Assembly (NCBI GenBank): GCA_905221065.1 | Contig: CAJNBS010000005.1 | Coordinates: 1-64,000 of the forward strand | Source of the DNA: a bacterium | Lineage (GTDB): Bacteria; Bacillota; Bacilli; Lactobacillales; Streptococcaceae | DNA length: 64,000 nucleotides | Reading direction: 5' to 3' | Shown: in pieces, positions 57,102-64,000 of the stretch | Numbering within the stretch: position 1 is the first letter of the stretch | Layout of the letters: every line of letters begins with the position of its first letter | Made by a program: the position numbers and the translations under genes | The notes under the pieces: model-generated | Seen by the model: only the letters and a program-made list of their open reading frames with translations | Told to the model about the DNA's origin: nothing | Databases searched by the model: none

Positions 57102-57962
57102 TTATTTGATTTTCTTAGCTAGCATGGTCGCAAAGCGTAGTTGAATACGATTGCCATTCTCATCGCGACGGTGCAGATGTCCTGGATTTTCATTGTACTT
57201 GACCAATTCCCAGTCCTTGTAATAGTCTGCCAGTTCCCCTTCTTTAAAGGTGAATGGGAAGTTGACTGAGCAAGAATAATCCTCTGTATCCATGGCACAG
57301 ACGATAAGATTGTAACCACCGACCGTAGTCTGTTCCTGCATGTTTCGGATAATAGCTGGAATACGGTCCGCTTGCAAAAACATGAGAACAACAGTCGATA
57401 CGATAAAATCATATTCTTGTCCAATGCTGGCTGAATTGATATCATAAAGACCAACTGGCATGTCCAGGTCTTCTTGCTCCACAATGCTTTGCAAGATTTC
57501 AAGGGCCAGTTCATTTTGATCCACAGCTGTCACATCAAAACCTTGTTGGGCTAAAAAGAGAGAATTACGACCTTGACCACAGCCCAAATCCAAGGCTTTA
57601 CCCGGTTTCACTGTTTGCATAGCTTCCAGAACTTCTGAATGAACAGGATTGGTATTGTATTTCTTAGGGAAATAGTCCTCAGGTTTACAATAAAATTCCA
57701 AGTACCATTCCACATCGTCTGTGGCAGCCTCCACTCGGTGCCAGGCTTGAGGTTGCGCCATGGGATTGTCTGCTCCTGCTTCAAAGAGGTGTTCAGCTAG
57801 AACTTCCCCTTCTTCGGTCAACTCAATAAACTTGAGAGTTCCTTTTAAAACAGTAATCTTGCCCCAAGTCCCAATCTTGGTATTGTGCTTTTGCTGAACC
57901 GCCTCTGGCATGGTTTCTTTAGTCCACAAGGGCATACGTTTATAGGCAACTAGTTTTTCCAT
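57102..57962 (-). CDS. tehB: TehB-like SAM methyltransferase with N-terminal cupin domain
   Basis: A 286-aa protein. The N-terminal part (about 1-95) is a DUF1971/TehB cupin-like domain (WGKITVLKGTLKFIEL ... WHRVEAATDDVEWYLEFYC) and the C-terminal part (about 100-286) a class I methyltransferase with ALDLGCGQGRNSLFLAQQGF and VTAVDQN. Members methylate tellurite or selenium compounds; the physiological substrate is uncertain. The start at 57962 is better spaced from AGAGG than 57968. Confidence 0.9.
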   Translation of the reverse strand: MEKLVAYKRMPLWTKETMPEAVQQKHNTKIGTWGKITVLKGTLKFIELTEEGEVLAEHLFEAGADNPMAQPQAWHRVEAATDDVEWYLEFYCKPEDYFPKKYNTNPVHSEVLEAMQTVKPGKALDLGCGQGRNSLFLAQQGFDVTAVDQNELALEILQSIVEQEDLDMPVGLYDINSASIGQEYDFIVSTVVLMFLQADRIPAIIRNMQEQTTVGGYNLIVCAMDTEDYSCSVNFPFTFKEGELADYYKDWELVKYNENPGHLHRRDENGNRIQLRFATMLAKKIK

Positions 57963-57982
57963 TTTCATTTCCTCTTTTTATC

Positions 57983-58450
57983 TTATCGCTGATTGACAGC
58001 TTTCATGACACGCGCGATGTCACGATTTTGCTCCCGTCGCTTGATAGACTCCCGTTTATCATAGTCATGCTTCCCTTTGGCAAGTCCTAAAAGGAGTTTA
58101 GCGTAACCATCTTTGATATAGACCTTAAGGGGAACCAGAGTCATTCCTGTCCCTTTGGTCTCTTGTTCCAATTTTTGAATTTGTTTCTTATGGAGCAGGA
58201 GTTTACGACGGCGTTCCGGTTCCTGGTTCCAGATATTGCCCTCTTCGTATGGCGCGATATGAACATTGCTCAGCCAGACTTCTCCATTTTTTACTTGGGC
58301 AAAGCCATCCTTAAGATTGATTCGAGCAGCTCGTACACTCTTGATTTCAGTTCCAGTCAGGACCATTCCTGCCTCTAGCGTATCTACGATTGTATAGTCG
58401 TGGCGCGCCTTTTTATTTTGTGCGACGACCTTTCCCTCGCCCTTTGCCAT
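57983..58450 (-). CDS. smpB: SsrA-binding protein SmpB
   Basis: A 155-aa tmRNA partner in trans-translation, starting [19 protein letters not shown]. It has [20 protein letters not shown] near 26-45 and the conserved ending [20 protein letters not shown] that mimics the tRNA anticodon arm. It overlaps the 3' end of rnr by 38 bases. RNase R is the nuclease that degrades mRNAs rescued by tmRNA-SmpB, so the coupling is functional. Confidence 0.97.
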
Positions 58451-60767
58451 GCTTAGCTCCTTTCTTAGCTACTTCCTTATAAAAAGGTTTCTTACCCTTT
58501 TTCTTCTTATCTTTTTGTAAATGCTTGCGCTTATCATTAGAACGACCTGATTTTCTCTTGTCTTCCTTCTTATCTGAACGACGACTTGAACCACGCCCTC
58601 TCTCACTACGACTAGACTGTTTCAAGCCTTTTTCAATCACATCAAATTCACTTGGAATGTAAGAGAAATCAATCTCACCCGTCATCTTATCGGCTCTTTC
58701 AACTCGGATACGGATTTGCTGACCTACACGGAAGGTTGTACCTGATTTCTCCCCACGAAGGGTCAAATTACGCTCATTGAAATGATAAAATTCAGGTAGA
58801 TTTGTGATGTGAATCAAGCCCTCAACCGTGTTTGGCAATTCAACAAAGAGACCAAATTTGACGATACTGGACACAACCGCATCATACTCTTCACCAACGT
58901 ATTCTTCCATGTACTCAGCCTTTTTCATGGCTTCGACCTCACGTTCTGCCTCGATAGCACGACGCTCACGGTTGGAAGACTGGGTCGCAATCTCTGGAAT
59001 CACTTGCTCAAAATGCTCGGCTATTTCCTTAGAACGGCCATAGTCACGAATCATGCGGTGAACAAGGAGGTCCGGATAACGGCGAATCGGGCTGGTAAAG
59101 TGAGTGTAATAATCAGCCGCTAGACCATAGTGACCGTGATTGTGCTCTGAATAGCGAGCCTGCTGCATGGAACGGAGAAGCATCATGGACAACACATCCG
59201 CATAGGGTTCTCCCTCAACAGTACGCATGATATCTTGAAGGGCCTCCTGGCTAATCTCACTGGCAGTCCCATAAATCCGCAATCCAAAACTTGAGGCATA
59301 ATCAATAAACTTCTGAACTTTTTCAGCCTTAGGCTCTTCGTGAATTCGGTAGATGAAAGGCAAATCCAGCTTGCTAAAATGCTCAGCAACTGTTTCGTTG
59401 GCCATCAACATAAAGGACTCAATCATGCGCTCGGCAACACCACGCTGACGAAGAACAATATCAACAGGCTTACCTTGTTTATCCACTAAAATCTTGGCTT
59501 CATTGGTATCGAAATTGAGGGCTCCACGTTTCACACGCATGTTTTCTAAAATTTCATGGAGCTTGACCATAAGTTCGATACTTGGAACAATTTTCTTATA
59601 TTCTTGCCTCTTCTCCTCGTCACCTGCTAGGATATCATTGACATCACTGTAGGTCATACGAAAACTTGTCTTGATAACCGTTTGTGTAATGGTGTAATTG
59701 ACCACACGACCATGTTTATCAATTTCCATAATGGCAGACTGGGTCAGACGGTCAACTTGAGGATTAAGAGAGCAAATGCCATTTGATAGTCGTTCTGGAA
59801 GCATTGGCACCACACGATCTGTCACATAAACAGAAGTCGCGCGGTTAAGGGCTTCCTTATCAAGGGCAGAACCTTCGGTCACATAGTAGGAAACATCCGC
59901 AATGTGAACTCCGAGTTCGATATTTCCATTTTTCAAAGTCTTTATATGCACTGCATCGTCCAAGTCTTTGGCATCAGCGCCGTCAATGGTAAAGGTAATC
60001 TCATCTCTTAGATCCAGACGATCTTCCATATCCTTTTGAGACGGAGCATCCGGCACACTTTCTGCCTCCTTGACAACAGCTTCTGGAAACTCGGATACAA
60101 TGTCCATAGACTCCAAAACCTCAAGGACATCAATTCCAACATCCGTCGAGTGCCCCACCACATCGAGGACACTAGCCACAAAGAAATCGTGTTTCTTACT
60201 TGGGTATTTGTCGATAAAGACCTTGAGAATTTCCGTCCCTTCTAGTTTAAGGGCTGGTTTCTTAACATAGATTGGTTGGCTGATTTTCTGATTTTTCGAA
60301 CGGATGTAGCCTGCATACTTAGGTTTTTCCTGATCCAGAACGATTTGACCGACAACTGTTGTCAGACTGTGTTCTAAGATATCAATAATTTTTGCTTCCG
60401 CTGCTGTTCCCTTGTTGCGGTCAGCGACTTTCTTTATGACGACCTCAACGGTATCACCATCAATAGCATAGTTGACATCGTTTTTTCCTACAAATAGGTC
60501 GTCCTCTTCCCCTTCTAGACTAACAAAACCAAAGCCATTTTTATGGGCATGAAAAATCCCCTTGAGAGTAATCTCATGTTTTTTCTTGACTTCCAAAGTC
60601 AAAGTTCCATCTTCTTCAAAGCGTATCTGGTGCTTTCTTTCCATCAGAGACAAGGTTTTAATCAACTCACGAAAATCCTTGGACCCGTCTTTTCCCAAAG
60701 CCTGAGACAAGTCATTGACAGTCACCTTTCCCTTGTCTTGCAAATATTCTTTTATTCTATCTTTCAT
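58413..60767 (-). CDS. rnr: Ribonuclease R
   Basis: A 784-aa processive 3'-5' exoribonuclease. Order: N-terminal winged helix, two cold-shock domains (about 65-230), the RNB catalytic domain with [16 protein letters not shown] (metal-binding aspartates, about 262-277), an S1 domain (about 635-715) and a long Lys/Arg-rich tail. It unwinds and degrades structured RNA, rRNA fragments and tmRNA-tagged mRNAs. The gene lies 101 bp behind secG and its end overlaps smpB. The Shine-Dalgarno is weak (GAAAG). Confidence 0.97.
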
Positions 60768-60837
60768 ATTTTCTTTCTAGATTTTTTAATTTTCTTTTAC
60801 TGCAAAACCTTCTTAAACATCCTTTAAAAATAAAAAG

Positions 60838-60858
60838 AGGCAAAGACCTAGTCCTGCC
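60838..60858 (-). terminator. Terminator after secG
   Basis: GGCAGGAC and GTCTTTGCC form a stem with one bulge and a 3-base loop, followed by TCTTTTTATTTTT on the minus strand, 10 bases after the secG stop. Confidence 0.65.
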
Positions 60859-60868
60859 CATTATTTTC

Positions 60869-61102
60869 TTATCTACTTGATAATACCGTCAATGCTAAGG
60901 CAATGGCTAGCCAGAAAAAGACTAAAATCCCTGTCAAACGCTGCATTACAGCTTCAAAACCGCGTGCTTTACTGCGTTCAAACAAATCACCTGAGCTGGC
61001 ATCAAATACATTGCTGGATTGGTTTTTAGTTGGTTGCATGAAAATCGCAATCACAATCACAACAGATAATACTAATAAAATGGTTAATAATAGGTTATAC
61101 AT
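60869..61102 (-). CDS. secG: Preprotein translocase subunit SecG
   Basis: A 77-aa two-helix membrane protein (about 3-22 and 54-75) with the family core SSNVFDASSGDLFERSKARG in the cytosolic loop. It supports SecYEG translocation. AAGGAG lies 7 bases upstream. It follows rpmG by 39 bp; a TGGTAAAAT box in the gap may be a separate promoter. Confidence 0.93.
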   Translation of the reverse strand: MYNLLLTILLVLSVVIVIAIFMQPTKNQSSNVFDASSGDLFERSKARGFEAVMQRLTGILVFFWLAIALALTVLSSR

Positions 61103-61141
61103 ATCAAACTCCTTAAAATCCTTATTATTTTACCATAAAAT

Positions 61142-61291
61142 CTACTTAGATTCAAGATGTAGGATTACTTTTCTTTCCTTGGGACAATACTTTAAAACCT
61201 CGATCTTGTCTGGATGGGTTTTTGAATTTTTACTAGTTAGGTAATTGATACTGCCACAAGAGGAGCACTTGAGATTAATTTTTACTCGCAC
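61142..61291 (-). CDS. rpmG: 50S ribosomal protein L33 (GTG start)
   Basis: A 49-aa L33 protein with GTG start: [20 protein letters not shown] near 1-20, then [15 protein letters not shown]. The first cysteine pair (CSSC) is intact, but the second has a single Cys (YCPKE), so zinc binding is probably incomplete (a C-minus-like variant). The start overlaps the pmrA stop as TAGTG, and no separate promoter is visible, so it depends on translational coupling with the efflux gene upstream. Confidence 0.93.
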   Translation of the reverse strand: MRVKINLKCSSCGSINYLTSKNSKTHPDKIEVLKYCPKERKVILHLESK

Positions 61292-62490
61292 TAGATTTCC
61301 TTTACTTTTAATAATGTTCGAAATTGAAGCAGGTTAAAGAGACAACTAAAGGCAACACAAAGGCTTGTCGCATAAAAGACAGCATGGTAGCCAAATTGGC
61401 CTGCTACTGCAGAACCTGCCATGGGACCAACGACACCTCCCAGATAAAAGAATACCTGATTGAAGGCAAAGACCCTCGAAATACCAGCTTTGGGCGTCAT
61501 CTTGCTGAGAAGGGCATTAACTCCGGGAATCAAGGCACCGGTTCCCAATCCAAAGAGGAAACGATAAAGTCCTAATTGAAGGGGGCTAGAGGCATTGGCA
61601 CAGAGGAGATAGATGATAACTGAATAAAACTGGGCTACAACCAAGAGACGATGATTGCCCACCTTGTCACCTAGCTTACCCATGACTCCTGCACTCATCA
61701 TGCTGGAAAAGCCCATGCTGGACACAATCAAACCAGAGACAAAAAGAAGATTCTCTGTCTGTCCTAAGTCGCGTACATAAAGAGCTAAGATAGGGCCAAT
61801 CGATTGGGCTGAAAATTGGATGACAAAACTAGTTAGAAAGAGATTGACCAAAAGATAGGGATATTTAACCGAGGTAAATAATTCCTTTGTTGGAATAGCC
61901 TTTTCCTTGGCTACTGGTTTAAAATCTTCCTTGATAAAGCAAATAGTCAAAATAGCAGCTAAGAACAGAAAACTACCAACCAGTAAGAAAACTGTTCGAA
62001 TGCCAAATAATTCTGCGATAAAGCCCCCGATAAAAGGGCCAGTTAGAGTACCTGCAACTACACCTGTAGACAAAGTACCTAAAGCAGAGCCTGATTTCTC
62101 CTTGGGAACCTGACTGGCTATCAAGGCCGTTGCATTGGGAACAAATCCTGCAAATACACCGTTTAATAAACGAAGAAAGATCAACCAATAGATATTTGGG
62201 ACAAAGGCCAAGCCTCCCATAGTAATGGTCATGGCAAGCCCAGCCCGAATCATCATGGGTTTTCGACCGTATTTGTCAGCAAGGATGCCCCAGATAGGAG
62301 AAAAGAGCGACGCTGAAATAGCAGAGACAGAAATAGCTAAGCCTGCATAAAAAGCGACTTGCTCACTCCCTACACCTAGATTTTCCACAAAGATGGGCAT
62401 AAAGGGGACAACCAGAGAAATACTTGCTCCAGTCAGAAAATTACCAAACCAGGCAATGCGCAAATTATCCTTCCAGTTAATCTCTGTCAT
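61291..62490 (-). CDS. pmrA: MFS multidrug efflux transporter PmrA
   Basis: A 399-aa 12-helix major facilitator. Motif A is visible as [13 protein letters not shown] near 72-84, and a second copy in the C-terminal half as [13 protein letters not shown]. It matches pneumococcal PmrA, an exporter of norfloxacin and dyes. The start at 62490 ([16 protein letters not shown]) follows GGGAGG by 9 bases. It overlaps the end of coaE by 14 bases and the start of rpmG by 1. Confidence 0.93.
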   Translation of the reverse strand: MTEINWKDNLRIAWFGNFLTGASISLVVPFMPIFVENLGVGSEQVAFYAGLAISVSAISASLFSPIWGILADKYGRKPMMIRAGLAMTITMGGLAFVPNIYWLIFLRLLNGVFAGFVPNATALIASQVPKEKSGSALGTLSTGVVAGTLTGPFIGGFIAELFGIRTVFLLVGSFLFLAAILTICFIKEDFKPVAKEKAIPTKELFTSVKYPYLLVNLFLTSFVIQFSAQSIGPILALYVRDLGQTENLLFVSGLIVSSMGFSSMMSAGVMGKLGDKVGNHRLLVVAQFYSVIIYLLCANASSPLQLGLYRFLFGLGTGALIPGVNALLSKMTPKAGISRVFAFNQVFFYLGGVVGPMAGSAVAGQFGYHAVFYATSLCVAFSCLFNLLQFRTLLKVKEI

Positions 62491-63082
62491 CTTGGCTACC
62501 TCCCTCAAGAAGGATACGCACTTGATTAAGAAGCTGGTCCAGATTTCTATTGTTGTCTAGAACATGGCTGGCCAAATCTTTCTTTTCTTCTAAAGGCCAC
62601 TGGGCTGCCAGACGAGACTCAGCTTCATCTTGGGACAAATGATCTCTTTTCATTAAACGTTCTACTTGGATATCTCGATCCACATAGACCAACCACGTCT
62701 CATCAAACCAAGCGCTGTAGTCCTGCTCAAAAAGCAAAGGAATATCCATGAAGAAAATCTCTTCTGTCTGAGCAAACTGGTCTCTCAAAGTAGCCAGTTC
62801 TTCACGAATAATCTCTCCTTGGATTTGCTTAGACCATTCTCGTTCTTCAGGATTTGGAAAGATGAGACTAGCCAGGAGAGGGCGATTGAGTTCTCCATTT
62901 TCAAGGATGATTTTTTGATCAAAGTGCTGTACTAGAGCCTGAAATAGACGACCACCAGGTTTCTGTAGTTGGTGAACAAGAGCGTCGGCATCCACCACTT
63001 GAAAGCCTTGCTTTCTTAGAAAATTTGTCACAGTTGACTTACCTGAGGCAATTCCCCCAGTGAATCCGATGATTTTTCCCAT
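62477..63082 (-). CDS. coaE: Dephospho-CoA kinase
   Basis: A 201-aa P-loop kinase that makes the last step of CoA synthesis. P-loop GFTGGIASGKST lies at 6-17, and DADALVHQLQKPG near 33-45 carries the catalytic Asp. The start at 63082 ([10 protein letters not shown]) has GGAGGGG upstream and overlaps the mutM stop (ATGA). Confidence 0.96.
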   Translation of the reverse strand: MGKIIGFTGGIASGKSTVTNFLRKQGFQVVDADALVHQLQKPGGRLFQALVQHFDQKIILENGELNRPLLASLIFPNPEEREWSKQIQGEIIREELATLRDQFAQTEEIFFMDIPLLFEQDYSAWFDETWLVYVDRDIQVERLMKRDHLSQDEAESRLAAQWPLEEKKDLASHVLDNNRNLDQLLNQVRILLEGGSQDDRD

Positions 63083-63906
63083 CAGCCCCTCCTTTGGCAC
63101 TGAGGACAAAAGTGGGTGCCTCGTCCGCCTATTTGGATTTTCTCAATGATGGTACCACAGCGTGAGCATTTTTGACCAGCCTTGTCATAGACCTGATGAA
63201 AAGCCTGCATGGTTCCATCTTCCCCAAAGGCATTGGTATAGGTCCGAATGGTTGAGCCACCCTTTTCAACAGCCTGACCCAAAACAGCAATGGTCTGGTC
63301 ATGAATGGCTGCCGCTTCTTCTGTCGTCAAAGTGTAGGAAGGTCTAGCTGGATGAACCTGAGCTCGCCAGAGAACCTCATCCACATAGATATTCCCAAGG
63401 CCAGCTACCAAGGTCTGGTCTAAGAGATGGGATTTGATAGGCTTTTTGGACTTAGCTAGGGCAGCTTGAAAGACCTGCACATCAAATTCTTCTTCGCTTG
63501 GTTCAGGCCCTAGTTTTTTAGAAATAAAGTAGGCTTCCAAAAGGTCAGGAGACAATAGTTCCATAGTACCAAACTTGCGTACATCCTCATAAACAAGAGT
63601 TCCACCGTCCTCAAACTGGAAGAAAACATGGGAGTGCTTGCGTTCAGGAACCTGGTCCGGATAGTAAAAATACTTGCCCTCCATCCGCAAATGGGAAATC
63701 AAGACCTTGTCTGTCAAGTAGAAAAGTAAATATTTGCCACGACGTCCCATTGACTCAACAACTTGACCAGGCACTTCCTTTTGAAACTCGTTCAAATCTG
63801 TCTTCATCATCTTGGGATAACGAATCTCTACACTAGAAATCTTTTTACCCAAAATCAATTTTTCTAAGCCACGGCGAACAGTTTCAACCTCAGGTAATTC
63901 AGGCAT
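63082..63906 (-). CDS. mutM: Formamidopyrimidine-DNA glycosylase
   Basis: A 274-aa base-excision repair enzyme for 8-oxoguanine. After Met removal, the catalytic N-terminal proline begins [12 protein letters not shown]. The helix-two-turn-helix with [17 protein letters not shown] is near 165-181 and the C-terminal zinc finger reads [20 protein letters not shown] with CPQC after it. The start at 63906 is required for Pro1; an upstream extension to 63948 is spurious. Neighbours era (upstream) and coaE are standard in streptococci. Confidence 0.97.
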   Translation of the reverse strand: MPELPEVETVRRGLEKLILGKKISSVEIRYPKMMKTDLNEFQKEVPGQVVESMGRRGKYLLFYLTDKVLISHLRMEGKYFYYPDQVPERKHSHVFFQFEDGGTLVYEDVRKFGTMELLSPDLLEAYFISKKLGPEPSEEEFDVQVFQAALAKSKKPIKSHLLDQTLVAGLGNIYVDEVLWRAQVHPARPSYTLTTEEAAAIHDQTIAVLGQAVEKGGSTIRTYTNAFGEDGTMQAFHQVYDKAGQKCSRCGTIIEKIQIGGRGTHFCPQCQRRG

Positions 63907-63954
63907 ACGTCCTCCTTCTGTAAAAACAAGAAGCAGGCATGAGCCCACCTCTAC

Positions 63955-64000
63955 TTAATATTCTTTTTCATTATAGCCAAAGTCAGCCAAATCTAGCTTT
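63955..64000 (-). CDS. era: GTPase Era, 3' end only
   Basis: The last 14 codons and stop of a gene running off the window end. They read KLDLADFGYNEKEY, close to the C-terminus I know for streptococcal Era (DLADFGYNEREY), and era normally precedes mutM. The stop is 48 bases before the mutM start. Only this fragment is visible. Confidence 0.8.
   Translation of the reverse strand, partial: KLDLADFGYNEKEY

Overview
The window is low-GC Firmicute DNA that reads as a Mitis-group Streptococcus (S. pneumoniae, S. mitis, S. pseudopneumoniae or a close relative). The case rests on a pneumococcal-type BOX repeat, proteins I recognise as RocS, MacP, CpoA, PmrA and CoiA, a perfect ComX (cin-box) promoter, and remnants of IS630- and IS200-type elements common in this group. 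From memory, the gene order differs from the pneumococcal reference at several points, so I would not commit to a species.

Layout: 1-135 is the right end of an IS3-family element. 248-5442 is the suf operon for Fe-S cluster assembly (sufCDSUB, minus strand). 5.6-9.9 kb carries a small membrane protein, dnaX, a free-methionine sulfoxide reductase, rpsA, tRNA-Gln, tRNA-Tyr and a DUF2969 protein. 9.9-13.0 kb carries an orphan AliB/AmiA-like peptide-binding lipoprotein behind ilvE. 13.0-18.0 kb is a decayed accessory zone: IS630 and IS200 remnants, two broken ORFs, and an intact ABC exporter of the lactococcin-972 bacteriocin type with no recognisable bacteriocin. 18.0-20.8 kb is a self-contained operon of two predicted esterases and an ATP-grasp ligase. 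20.9-23.3 kb is thiI with its cysteine desulfurase. 24.3-34.0 kb is largely envelope and division housekeeping: membrane GDPD, exonuclease, rocS, mtnN, macP, NUDIX, glmU, a membrane-anchored GH25 muramidase, popT (DUF368), ybaK and a histidine phosphatase. lysS (33.5-35.0), an amino-acid ABC transporter (35.0-37.2), obgE with two small genes (37.4-39.1), a PspC protein and two glycolipid glycosyltransferases (39.2-41.8) follow. 42.0-45.2 kb is dnaG-rpoD-DUF59. 45.3-48.4 kb is a trpXYZ-type transporter under a tryptophan T-box. 48.4-64.0 kb holds ppc, ftsW, prsA, an O-methyltransferase, pepF, coiA, tehB, smpB, rnr, secG, rpmG, pmrA, coaE, mutM and the 3' end of era, all on the minus strand.

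The most informative points beyond routine annotation are these. (1) The tryptophan T-box leader has a legible specifier UGG, and an 11-codon arginine-rich ORF containing one Trp codon lies between its terminator and trpX. (2) A terminator inside the same operon separates the binding protein from the permease. (3) The esterase-esterase-ATP-grasp operon has no assigned pathway. (4) The lactococcin-972-type exporter is surrounded by decayed genes. (5) Three genes have their start codon 6-8 nt after a good -10 box and no Shine-Dalgarno sequence, as expected of leaderless mRNAs. (6) A BOX element ends exactly in a stop codon. No CRISPR array, prophage or replication origin was seen. Family assignments come from reading motifs and memory, not from searches.
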